DNA from: Acetatifactor sp.
Lineage (GTDB): Bacteria; Bacillota; Clostridia; Lachnospirales; Lachnospiraceae
Direction: 5' to 3'
Length of the DNA stretch: 42,644 bases
Assembly (NCBI GenBank): GCA_016293615.1
Contig: JAEDDX010000019.1
Location: 1 to 42,644 of the forward strand
The notes beneath the pieces are model-generated. The model had not been told where the DNA came from. It did not search any database and worked only from the letters and a program-made list of their open reading frames with translations. A program made the position numbers and the translations under genes. Shown piece after piece: positions 1 through 8,316 of this stretch (position 1 is the first letter of the stretch; every line of letters begins with the position of its first letter).

Positions 1-2
1 TC

Positions 3-1142
3 ACGGAAGAGACGCAGGGAATCGCCGGGCAGAATTCCGTGCTCGAAGTACATTTTATGGATGTAGGGCAGGGCGCTTCCGCACTCCTTGTGTGTGACGG
101 GGAGGCGATGCTGATTGACGGAGGACGCGATGATAAGGGCACAGCCGTCCAGCTCTATCTGATGAAGCGTCAGGTACAGAAGCTGAACTACATCATCGGA
201 ACCCACCCGGATGCGGATCACATCGGCGGTCTGGATGTTGCAATCTATAAGTTCCGCCCCGATACACTCTTTCTCTCCGGACAGGAATCAGACTCAAAAG
301 CTTACCGGGATGTGTTGGATGCGGCGGAAGAGATCTCCTGCCCTGTTACCGTGCCGGGCGTGGGAGACTGGTATTCTCTGGGAAGTGCACGGTTTCTGTT
401 TGTCGGTCCGATCCATGAGTACGCCGACAGAAACGACAACTCCCTGGTCGTCTTGCTGGAACACGGACAAAACAGGTTCCTGTTTGGCGCAGATGCGGGA
501 GAGAAGGCTGAGCATGACATGGTCTCGGCAGGAATGGATCTCGATGTCGATGTGTATCTTGCAAGCCACCACGGCAGTGCGGATTCCTCCTCGAAAGAGT
601 TTCTGGAGGCTATGACGCCTGAGGCGGCCGTGATCAGCTGCGGAAGCAATAATCCATACGGACATCCTCATGCAGAGACATTGAATTTACTGCGCGAGAT
701 GGGCGTTGCGGTCTACCGTACAGATGAGCAGGGCAGCATCAGTGTGGTCAGCGACGGCGAGACCTGTGTGTGGAATTGCGCACCCTCTGACACCTGGAAG
801 GCAGGGGAGAGGACCGGCGCCCCGGAGGAGACGGACACCGAAAACCCGCCGGAGGGCAGTCATGAGGAGACGGACCCGGAGACCCCGCCGGGGAGCGGCA
901 TGCAGGAAACGGCCGGGGAAGCGGGGCCTGAAAACGGCTCGGAAAGCGTCAGCCCGCAAGCTCCCTACATCGGCAACAAAAGAAATCAGAAGCTGCATCG
1001 TGCAGACTGTTACGGTAAATTGCCCGCAGAGCGGAATCAGGTTCTGTTTGAGACCCTGGAGGAAGCAGAAGAAAAAGGCTTTACAAAAGAGAAACAGTGT
1101 CAAAACTGCAGACCATTTGATGCAGATGCCGCTGCCCCGTGA
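3..1142 (+). CDS. ComEC/Rec2-like metallo-beta-lactamase-fold protein, 5' partial
   Basis: The reading frame is already open at base 3, so the true start lies upstream of the window; the GTG at 39 is internal. The fold is seen from motifs in order: HPDADH (from base 204, metal ligands), GADAGE, SHHGS and GHPHAET, the set found in the beta-lactamase domain of ComEC/Rec2 and its stand-alone relatives. These bind two metal ions and are thought to cut nucleic acid or phosphodiesters. A Pro/Glu/Thr-rich linker (about bases 800-950) leads to a small C-terminal domain with YIGNK, HRADC and CQNC, a His/Cys pattern common at the end of such clostridial proteins and probably metal-binding. No membrane segments are visible in the part present, so it is not full ComEC. 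The visible part is 379 residues. Family assignment is firm; substrate and secretion are unknown because the N-terminus is missing. Confidence 0.85.
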   Translation, partial: TEETQGIAGQNSVLEVHFMDVGQGASALLVCDGEAMLIDGGRDDKGTAVQLYLMKRQVQKLNYIIGTHPDADHIGGLDVAIYKFRPDTLFLSGQESDSKAYRDVLDAAEEISCPVTVPGVGDWYSLGSARFLFVGPIHEYADRNDNSLVVLLEHGQNRFLFGADAGEKAEHDMVSAGMDLDVDVYLASHHGSADSSSKEFLEAMTPEAAVISCGSNNPYGHPHAETLNLLREMGVAVYRTDEQGSISVVSDGETCVWNCAPSDTWKAGERTGAPEETDTENPPEGSHEETDPETPPGSGMQETAGEAGPENGSESVSPQAPYIGNKRNQKLHRADCYGKLPAERNQVLFETLEEAEEKGFTKEKQCQNCRPFDADAAAP

Positions 1143-1184
1143 TCAGGTCCGCACGGTTTGGCAGCAGAGTAAAGGAGAAGCAGA

Positions 1185-2318
1185 ATGAAAATGTTAGGAT
1201 TGGGTATGCATAGGAAAACGAAAGGGATCAGAGTACTTTGTCTGCTTCTTTTGACCTTACTGATGACAGGGTGCCTTGGCGTCAAGGATCAGCTGACGGC
1301 GGAGTCCGTTTACACATACGAAACGATGCAAAGCGAGGACAAAAGCAAGGAGTTTTACATCGAGCAGACGGCGTATTATCAGGACAGGGTGGTCATCATC
1401 TGGGGCGGCACCATTGATCTGTCAAAGTTTGCCCGTATGGAGCCGGCCTGTGAGCTGGATGGGAATACGATCGTGATTTTCTCCGATGACCCTGAGACGG
1501 TCACGACCTTTACCGTCATGGACAAATATGAAGAGACACAGTATCATTTCCGATATCTGAATTCGGAGGCGTACGCTTATCTCAAGCGAACGATGGATTC
1601 GGAGGGCGGTATTCATTTTGACGGTAATCCGGACCGATACTACACCGCGGAGGAGAAGGCGGCGCAGGAGGAAGCAAAGAGAAAGAGACAGGAGCGACAG
1701 GACGCCCTGTTTGAGAGATTGCAGGGCACCTGGGTGAGTGAGAGCGGAAACTACTTCACCATCTCAAGGGATGAGGATGTGTGCCTGGAGTATTCTGTGG
1801 ACGGAAAGTGGGAGAAGATTGACGGAATCCGGCTGGAAGACAACTTCAGAGCCTTAGAAAACAGTATTGCAATGATGTACTATGAAGGTCCTTTTTCGGC
1901 CGTCATCGATGTAGTGCCGGCGGAGGACGGCAGGAGCTTTGCCTACGGCAAAGAAGTGTTTGAACGGCTGGAAAATGAGTTTTTCCGGGCGAGCCTGTCG
2001 TACTGTCTGCAGGAGAAGGCGGACGACGGCTACGGCAATGTCAGGGATATCCTGACGTTGACATTTACCTTTACAAACATTACGCAGCAGACCTATTACA
2101 AAAACAATGATGAAGAGATCGCTCCCGGCGCTGCCTGGCAGAAGACGATCACCGACCCGACGGAGCGCTGGGAGAAGTTCGCCGGCAAGAACAACTGGAT
2201 TCACTATGCTCTGTTTGACGAAGAGAGGAAGGAGATCTTTGACGGGGGGCTGAAATTCGTGTTGGATGAGGCATTCCGGGTGCGGGATATGGAGCTGTTT
2301 GAGTCAACAGGGCAATAA
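1185..2318 (+). CDS. Predicted lipoprotein of unknown function
   Basis: The 377-residue product begins with a basic segment, a run of Leu/Thr and a lipobox (LMTGC), so it should be lipidated and held on the outer face of the membrane. An AAGGAG ribosome binding site sits just before the ATG at 1185. Around residues 160-180 there is a charged Glu/Lys/Arg-rich stretch, probably helical, followed by a segment beginning LQGTW that resembles small beta-barrel lipoprotein domains asking how far a residue pattern departs from a calibrated strand. The C-terminal half is rich in aromatic and acidic residues. It starts 42 bp after the metallo-beta-lactamase-fold gene and could be co-transcribed with it. 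I do not recognise the family. It converges on rqcH with only 17 bp between the two stop codons. Confidence 0.7.
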   Translation: MKMLGLGMHRKTKGIRVLCLLLLTLLMTGCLGVKDQLTAESVYTYETMQSEDKSKEFYIEQTAYYQDRVVIIWGGTIDLSKFARMEPACELDGNTIVIFSDDPETVTTFTVMDKYEETQYHFRYLNSEAYAYLKRTMDSEGGIHFDGNPDRYYTAEEKAAQEEAKRKRQERQDALFERLQGTWVSESGNYFTISRDEDVCLEYSVDGKWEKIDGIRLEDNFRALENSIAMMYYEGPFSAVIDVVPAEDGRSFAYGKEVFERLENEFFRASLSYCLQEKADDGYGNVRDILTLTFTFTNITQQTYYKNNDEEIAPGAAWQKTITDPTERWEKFAGKNNWIHYALFDEERKEIFDGGLKFVLDEAFRVRDMELFESTGQ

Positions 2319-2335
2319 CCTTTCGTCAGACAGGC

Positions 2336-4108
2336 TCATTCGTCTGCCTGCCTGATGCCTGAAATATCGCTGTCGATCGCCATGGAGAAGTTGGTGTAGT
2401 AGACCACAAATCCCGGCTTTGCGCCGGAAGGCTTCTTGACATGCTTTTTCTGAATATAATCGATCTCGACCTTTTCCTGGTCGCGGCCCTTGGAGTAATA
2501 GGCGGCAAGTCTGGCTGCCTCCTCGAAGGTACGGTCGGGAAGGTCGGAAGCGTTGCCCAGTTTCACAATGACATGTGAGCCGGGCACTTTTTTGGCGTGA
2601 AACCACCAGTCGTTGCCGGTGGCAAAGCGGAAGGTCAGCTCGTCGTTCTGGAAATTGTTTTTGCCGACATACATGTGGAAGCCGTCACTGCTGATATAAT
2701 GGAAGGGTCTGCTGGTGATCTTCTGTTTCTTGGCGCTGCCCTTACGGCGGATATAGCCTGCCTGTGTGAGCTCTTCCTTGATCTCTGCCAGGTCTTCCTC
2801 ATGCAGCGCGATGTCAAGCGCTGCGGAAATGGACTCCAGGTGGTCGATTTCTGCCTTGACTTCTTCGGTCAATTTGGACAAAGCCTCGTAGGTGCGCTTG
2901 TATTTGCTGTATTTTTCAAAATATCTCTTGGCGTTCTCCGTCGCCGAAAGAGTAGGGTCCAGGGGAATCGTGATCATTTCGTTGGTATAGTAGTTCAAAG
3001 CCGTCAGCGACTTGTCGCCGGGCTGCGCACTGTAGCCGTAGGTGTTCAACAGCTCCCCGTAGACACGATAGGTGTCGCGCTTCTCGGTATCCTGCATCTG
3101 ACGCAGCTGGAGATCGTACTTTTTGATGTTGCGCTCCAGGGAAGTCTGCACGATCCTGCGAAGGTCGGCGGATTTCTGACGGATTCGCGTGATGGTATTG
3201 CGCTCCGCATAATACTGCTCTAAAAGAGCGGACATGGACTCATATACCACGATCCTGTCCTGACTGTCGCTGCCCGCCTGCTCCCTGCCGAATCCGTACA
3301 GCGTCAGGGGAAGCGCACAGAATTCCACCGGCTTACCGAAGCTGTAGGCCACATTCGGTGTAAAGCGTTCCTCTTTGATCTTGGCTGTCATCTCTGAAAA
3401 AGCATCGAACAGGGTCTGATACGACTGCTGCGTCAGGGAGGCGGTCGGCAATTCACCGTCCACCTTAGCGGTGTGGCACAGTTCCTGTGCGAGGATGGGA
3501 GAGATGCCGGTAAAGCTTCCGTAGAGTGCCTTGAACACAGGCTGTGGTTTTCCTGACAGCGCCTGTCTGAACGCTTCAAAGTCTGTGGTGAGCGCATCCA
3601 GTTTATCCTGGGTCTGTGCCACAAAGTAAGGCTTTCCGGGGAGCACCTCGCGCACGGAGCTGACGGCGGCGGAGACACGCTTGATGCTGTCGATGATGAT
3701 GCCGTCCTCGTTGACAAAGATAATGTTGCTGTGCTTGCCCATGATCTCGACGATCAGTGTCTTTGTGCGCAGATCGCCCATTTCATCGAGATGCTCTACC
3801 TCGATGTGAATGATCCGCTCCAGCCCCGGCTGGGTGATGCCGGTGATCCTGCCGTTTTGCAGGTGCTTGCGAAGCAGCATGCAGAAGTTTGGCGCTGTCA
3901 TGGGGCTTGGTTTATTGGTATCTGTCAGATAGATCAAAGGCAAGGATGCCCCTGCGGAGACAAACAGTCTCTTTTGCCCTAAGGCAGTCTTTATGGTCAG
4001 AAGAAGCTCATCCTCCTCGGGCTGCGCTATTTTCGCAAGTCTGCCGCCAATGAGTTCGCGTTTCAGTTCGCTGACTACGTTTGCAATGGTTACGCCGTCA
4101 AAAGCCAT
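2336..4108 (-). CDS. rqcH: Ribosome quality control factor RqcH (NFACT family)
   Basis: RqcH binds stalled 50S subunits carrying peptidyl-tRNA and recruits Ala-tRNA to add C-terminal alanine tails. The 590-residue product has the N-terminal NFACT-N domain (starting MAFDG), a central coiled-coil region (about residues 250-430) and the C-terminal NFACT-R domain (DGFHMYVGKNN, NDWWFHAK, PGSHV). It is often annotated as fibronectin-binding protein. I chose the ATG at 4108 because the family starts with M(S/A)FDG and a GAGG lies just upstream; an open frame continues to 4258 but carries no family sequence. A TATAAT hexamer on the minus strand (4202-4207) may be the -10 box. The residue pair that is Asp-Arg in Bacillus RqcH (97-98) is Glu97-Arg98 here. 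Confidence 0.93.
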   Translation of the reverse strand: MAFDGVTIANVVSELKRELIGGRLAKIAQPEEDELLLTIKTALGQKRLFVSAGASLPLIYLTDTNKPSPMTAPNFCMLLRKHLQNGRITGITQPGLERIIHIEVEHLDEMGDLRTKTLIVEIMGKHSNIIFVNEDGIIIDSIKRVSAAVSSVREVLPGKPYFVAQTQDKLDALTTDFEAFRQALSGKPQPVFKALYGSFTGISPILAQELCHTAKVDGELPTASLTQQSYQTLFDAFSEMTAKIKEERFTPNVAYSFGKPVEFCALPLTLYGFGREQAGSDSQDRIVVYESMSALLEQYYAERNTITRIRQKSADLRRIVQTSLERNIKKYDLQLRQMQDTEKRDTYRVYGELLNTYGYSAQPGDKSLTALNYYTNEMITIPLDPTLSATENAKRYFEKYSKYKRTYEALSKLTEEVKAEIDHLESISAALDIALHEEDLAEIKEELTQAGYIRRKGSAKKQKITSRPFHYISSDGFHMYVGKNNFQNDELTFRFATGNDWWFHAKKVPGSHVIVKLGNASDLPDRTFEEAARLAAYYSKGRDQEKVEIDYIQKKHVKKPSGAKPGFVVYYTNFSMAIDSDISGIRQADE

Positions 4109-4322
4109 AGTGTCAATCCTCGTCCATTTCCCGGTACCGGTAGGGAGAGAAGCGGACAGTATCACTGCGCGCCGCTTGCCCCGGTTCCCTGTTATTGCCT
4201 GATTATAACACAGATTTTTGGATTCAACCACCTGCATTTTTGGCAGCCCGCTGTCCAAAATGATGTCGCTTCAGTCTGCCGCAGACACGCAGGACCTGCG
4301 GGCACAATCTCAAAAGGGAGTT

Positions 4323-4352
4323 TTGCAAAGCGGACCGCGAGTGTGGTAGAAT
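4323..4352 (+). promoter_or_regulatory. Predicted sigma-A promoter for the acylphosphatase gene
   Basis: TTGCAA (4323-4328), an 18-bp spacer and TAGAAT (4347-4352) precede the acylphosphatase gene by about 100 bp. It may also drive addBA, since no terminator is seen before addB. Confidence 0.5.
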
Positions 4353-4453
4353 AGAACAGAAGCAAAAAGAAACGCAAAAAACAGTAACAAAAAGGTCGGG
4401 ACAGTACTCTTTGAGTCCGTACAATGGGACAGAAACAATGTGAGGATAAAGAT

Positions 4454-4720
4454 ATGATTCGGAAACATTTCAGATTTACAGGCAGGGTGCAGGGCGTAGG
4501 CTTCCGATACCGCGCAAAGTATGCGGCGAACGGAATGTGTATCACCGGCTGGGTGAAGAATGAGTGGGACGGCTCGGTGGAGATGGAGGCCCAGGGCACG
4601 CAGGAGGCAATCAACAAGATGCTTGCCATGATCAACAAGAGTGACTACATTGTCATCGACACGATTGAGACCAGAGAGATACCGCTGGTGGAGGACGAGC
4701 GGTCCTTTTATGTGAGATAG
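4454..4720 (+). CDS. acyP: Acylphosphatase
   Basis: Small cytoplasmic enzyme that hydrolyses carboxyl-phosphate bonds such as acetyl phosphate. The 88-residue product has the two family signatures: GRVQGVGFRYR, containing the phosphate-binding loop and catalytic Arg, and GWVKNEWDGSVE, containing the catalytic Asn. The length is typical of the family. I chose the ATG at 4454 because GAGGA lies 7-8 bp upstream and the protein then begins with the usual first beta strand; an in-frame ATG at 4424 would add ten charged residues not seen in the family. It is 128 bp ahead of addB. That gap holds a hairpin-forming inverted repeat (4786-4795 with 4817-4826) but no clear terminator. Confidence 0.93.
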   Translation: MIRKHFRFTGRVQGVGFRYRAKYAANGMCITGWVKNEWDGSVEMEAQGTQEAINKMLAMINKSDYIVIDTIETREIPLVEDERSFYVR

Positions 4721-4848
4721 GACGCTGATAGGGGGCAGTATGCTGTGAAAAATGATGCAGGAGCGAGCACTGCGGAAGGAATTCACGGTACTGCCTGCGA
4801 AGGGAGCTTTCACAAAGGCAGTGCCGGTGGAAGAGAGAAGGAGGTTCC

Positions 4849-7800
4849 ATGAGTTTACAGTTTGTGTTCGGCCCGTCAGGGGCGGGAAAAAGTACGACCG
4901 TGTTTCGGCAGATTCTGTCCGAGGCGGCAGAGAATAGAAAGAAGAACTATCTTGTGATCGTGCCGGACCAGTTCACGATGCAGACGCAGAAGGATCTGGT
5001 CACGCTCAGCGAGAACGACGGGATTCTGAATGTGGATGTCCTGAGCTTCGGACGCCTGCATCACAGAATTTTGGAGGAGGTCGGCGGGGAGGATATTCCC
5101 GTGCTGGATGATACCGGCAAAAGTCTGGTACTGCAGAAGGTGGCGGCGAACCTCAGGGAAGAATTGCCGACGCTTGGGAGCTTTCTGCATAAGCAGGGCT
5201 ATATTCATGAGGTGAAGTCTGCCATTTCGGAATTTATGCAGTACGGCATCGGTGTCGGGGATGTGACAAAGCTCATCGATTATGCCGGGAAGCGCGGGGC
5301 GCTGGTGCAGAAGCTGAAGGACCTGCAGACGATCTATCAGGGGTTTCTGAGCTATATCGACGGGCATTTTATCACGACGGAGGAGACACTGGACGTCCTT
5401 TGCCGGCATCTGCATCATTCCGCGATCCTGCCGGGCAGCGTCGTTGTGTTCGACGGCTTCACGGGCTTTACCCCGATTCAGTACCGGGTCATCCTTGAAC
5501 TGATGAAGCTGTGTGAGAAGGTGATCGTCACAGTGACCATGGGCGCGCAGGAGGATCCTTTTGTGCCGGACGGCGAGCAGAGGCTGTTCCACCTGAGCAA
5601 GAAGACGGTCGCGGATCTGGAGAAGCTTGCCGTGCAGGCGCAGATCGACAGAACGCAGGATATTTATGTCAGACAGCGTGAGGAGAGAAAGGATAGCGCG
5701 CTTGCGCATCTGGAGCGCAGTCTGTTCCGCTTCCGGGTCGAGCCCTATACGGCGGAGCAGACGCAGATTCATCTGTTCCAGACCACGAATCCGAAGTCGG
5801 AAGTACGGCAGACCGGCCTGAAGATCCGGGAGCTGATCCGGGAACAGGGCATTGCCTATCGCGACATCGCAGTGGTGATCGGGAATCTGGAGGAGTATGC
5901 GCCCTACATCGAGACAGAGTTCGAGCAGATGGACATCCCGGTCTATTTGGACTGTACCAGAGGAATCACACTCAACCCCATGGTGGAGTACATCAAGAGT
6001 GCGCTGGAACTGTTCCTGCAGGATTTCTCTTACGAAGCAGTGTTTCATTATCTGCGGAGCGGGCTGGCCGATATGGAGCCGGAGGAAGCGGACCTTTTGG
6101 AGAACTATGTGATCCGGACCGGCGTGCGCGGCTATCGGAAATACAGCAGGATGTTCACCAGAAAGACTACGGAAGCCTCGGAAGCGGAGACCCGGGAGCT
6201 TGCGACCGTGAATGCACTGCGGGAGAGACTGCTTTCCCAGGTCGGGATGCTTCGACCGCAGCCGGAGGAGCCGGTTCGCGATTATGTGGAAAAGCTGTAT
6301 GAGTTCCTTGTGACAAACCGGGTGCAGCAGAAGCTTGCGGTCTGGGAGGAGACCTTTGCGGCAGACGGCGATAAAATCAGGGAGCGGGAATATGCGCAGA
6401 TCTACCGCCTTGTGATGGAGCTGCTGGAGCAGATCTATGGGCTGCTCGGCGACGAGAAGATCTCCCTGCAGGAGTTTGCGGATATTCTGGAGGCCGGCTT
6501 CGGGGAGATCTCTGTCGGGACGATTCCGCAGAATGTGGACCGTGTAGTGGTCGGTGACATGGAGAGAAGCCGATTGACGAAGGTCAGGGTGCTCTTCTTC
6601 CTGGGCGTCAACGACGGCAACATTCCCGGCAAGGTATCCAAGGGCGGCATTATCTCTGATGTGGACCGTGAGTTTCTGCGGGAGTCCGGGCTGGAGCTTG
6701 CACCGTCCCCCAGACAGCAGATGTTTATCCAGAGATTGTATCTCTATCTGAATATGACAAAACCGACGGAGAGGCTCTATCTGTCATACTCGAGGGTAGA
6801 CAGCCTGGGGCAGTCCATGCGTCCGGCTTATCTGATCGATACCATGAAAAAACTGTTTCCGGGACTTTGTGTGGAATACCCGGAGGCGCGGAGCACTTTG
6901 GAACAGATCGTGACCGGCAGAGAGGGCGAGGCATACCTGGCAGAGGGCCTGCGGGAGTATGTGGCCGGCATCCTCCCGAAGGAGAGAGAACGGGAGATCT
7001 TTACGATCTATCATATCTTTGGGCAGGAAGAATGGAAGGAGAAGCAAAGCTTTTTAGAGAGGGCAGCCTTTTACAGATATCAGGAGTCGGGACTTTCTCG
7101 GGCAGTCGCGAGGGCTTTGTACGGAACCACGCTGGAAAACAGTGTCACCAGACTGGAAACCTTTGCCTCCTGTGCCTATCAGCATTTTCTGCGTTACGGA
7201 CTGGATTTGCAGGAGAGGGGCGAATTCACCTTCGAGCGTGTGGATCTTGGAACGGTCTATCATGAGGTCCTGGAGCGTTTCGCCGCAAAGCTGGAGGAAG
7301 ACCGGCTCACCTGGTTTGATTTCACGGCAGAGTACGCGGGAGCGGCTGTGGAGGCAGCGCTGAAGGAATGTGCCGCTTCCTACCGCGACACGATTCTGTA
7401 CAGCAGCGCCCGCAATGAGTACGCCCTCGTCCGGATGACCAGGATTCTGACCAGAACGGTTCTGACGATACAGAGCCAGCTGAAAAAGGGAAGCTTCCTG
7501 CCGGAGGCGTATGAGATGTCCTTCCGGTTTGCCGATGATCTCGGCAGCGTCAATCTCGCCCTCTCGGAGGATGAGAAGATCAGGCTGCGCGGAAGAATTG
7601 ACCGCGTGGATACGCTGGTGGAGGACGACCGTGTCTATGTCAAGGTCGTGGATTATAAGTCCGGCAGTCAGGCGTTTGACCTAGCGGCAGTCTATCACGG
7701 TCTGCAGCTGCAGCTTGTCGTCTATATGAATGCCGCGATGGAGATTGAGGCCAAAAAGCATCCTGACAAGGAAATCCTTCCGGCAGCCCTTCTGTATTAT

Positions 7801-8316
7801 CGTATCAGCGACCCGGCGATCGAGTCGGAGGAAGAACTGACGCCGGAGGAGCTGAATGCACTCATCTCCAGGCAGCTTCGCATGGACGGCGTGGTAAGCA
7901 GCGAAGAGGGTGTCGCGAAAAAGCTTGACTCCGTGTTTACGAAAGCTTCCGATGTCATCCCTGTGGAACTGAAAAAGGACGGAACCTTTGCGGCGAGATC
8001 CTCGCTGCTTAGCGGCGAAGAATTCAGGACAGTTTCCCGTCATGTCACAGAGAAGATACTGTCGATCGGAAAAGAGATCCTGGGGGGAAAGATTGCGCTG
8101 AATCCCTATGAATTTCAGTCTGAGGACGCCTGCGGGCGGTGCGCCTTCCGTGCGGTGTGCGGATTTGAGACATCCGTGCCCGGCTGTGAGAAGAGAAGGC
8201 TTGAAAGTCCTGACAAACAGGAGATCTTGAGCCTGATGAGAGAAGAGGAGAACAAAGGAAAGGAGGGCGAAACAGATGGCAGTGAAGTTTACGCCGGACC
8301 AGCAGAAGGTCATTGA
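4849..8316 (+). CDS. addB: AddB, helicase-nuclease subunit B
   Basis: AddB is one half of the AddAB complex, which resects double-strand breaks and loads RecA (the Gram-positive counterpart of RecBCD). The 1155 residues match the family length. The N-terminus has a Walker A motif (GPSGAGKST, residues 8-16). The C-terminal nuclease domain has the VVDYKSG motif (Asp935, Lys937). An iron-sulfur cluster is expected from Cys775, Cys1095, Cys1098 and Cys1104; the spacing 320-3-6 equals that described for Bacillus subtilis AddB (801, 1121, 1124, 1130). The ATG has a strong AAGGAGG site 6 bp upstream. Its last 41 bases overlap addA in another frame, a sign of translational coupling. All key residues are present, so it should be active. 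Confidence 0.97.
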   Translation: MSLQFVFGPSGAGKSTTVFRQILSEAAENRKKNYLVIVPDQFTMQTQKDLVTLSENDGILNVDVLSFGRLHHRILEEVGGEDIPVLDDTGKSLVLQKVAANLREELPTLGSFLHKQGYIHEVKSAISEFMQYGIGVGDVTKLIDYAGKRGALVQKLKDLQTIYQGFLSYIDGHFITTEETLDVLCRHLHHSAILPGSVVVFDGFTGFTPIQYRVILELMKLCEKVIVTVTMGAQEDPFVPDGEQRLFHLSKKTVADLEKLAVQAQIDRTQDIYVRQREERKDSALAHLERSLFRFRVEPYTAEQTQIHLFQTTNPKSEVRQTGLKIRELIREQGIAYRDIAVVIGNLEEYAPYIETEFEQMDIPVYLDCTRGITLNPMVEYIKSALELFLQDFSYEAVFHYLRSGLADMEPEEADLLENYVIRTGVRGYRKYSRMFTRKTTEASEAETRELATVNALRERLLSQVGMLRPQPEEPVRDYVEKLYEFLVTNRVQQKLAVWEETFAADGDKIREREYAQIYRLVMELLEQIYGLLGDEKISLQEFADILEAGFGEISVGTIPQNVDRVVVGDMERSRLTKVRVLFFLGVNDGNIPGKVSKGGIISDVDREFLRESGLELAPSPRQQMFIQRLYLYLNMTKPTERLYLSYSRVDSLGQSMRPAYLIDTMKKLFPGLCVEYPEARSTLEQIVTGREGEAYLAEGLREYVAGILPKEREREIFTIYHIFGQEEWKEKQSFLERAAFYRYQESGLSRAVARALYGTTLENSVTRLETFASCAYQHFLRYGLDLQERGEFTFERVDLGTVYHEVLERFAAKLEEDRLTWFDFTAEYAGAAVEAALKECAASYRDTILYSSARNEYALVRMTRILTRTVLTIQSQLKKGSFLPEAYEMSFRFADDLGSVNLALSEDEKIRLRGRIDRVDTLVEDDRVYVKVVDYKSGSQAFDLAAVYHGLQLQLVVYMNAAMEIEAKKHPDKEILPAALLYYRISDPAIESEEELTPEELNALISRQLRMDGVVSSEEGVAKKLDSVFTKASDVIPVELKKDGTFAARSSLLSGEEFRTVSRHVTEKILSIGKEILGGKIALNPYEFQSEDACGRCAFRAVCGFETSVPGCEKRRLESPDKQEILSLMREEENKGKEGETDGSEVYAGPAEGH

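Noticed and set aside
4786..4826. Terminator between acylphosphatase and addB genes
   Set aside because: The inverted repeat has a 21-base loop and no T-run, so termination is unlikely.
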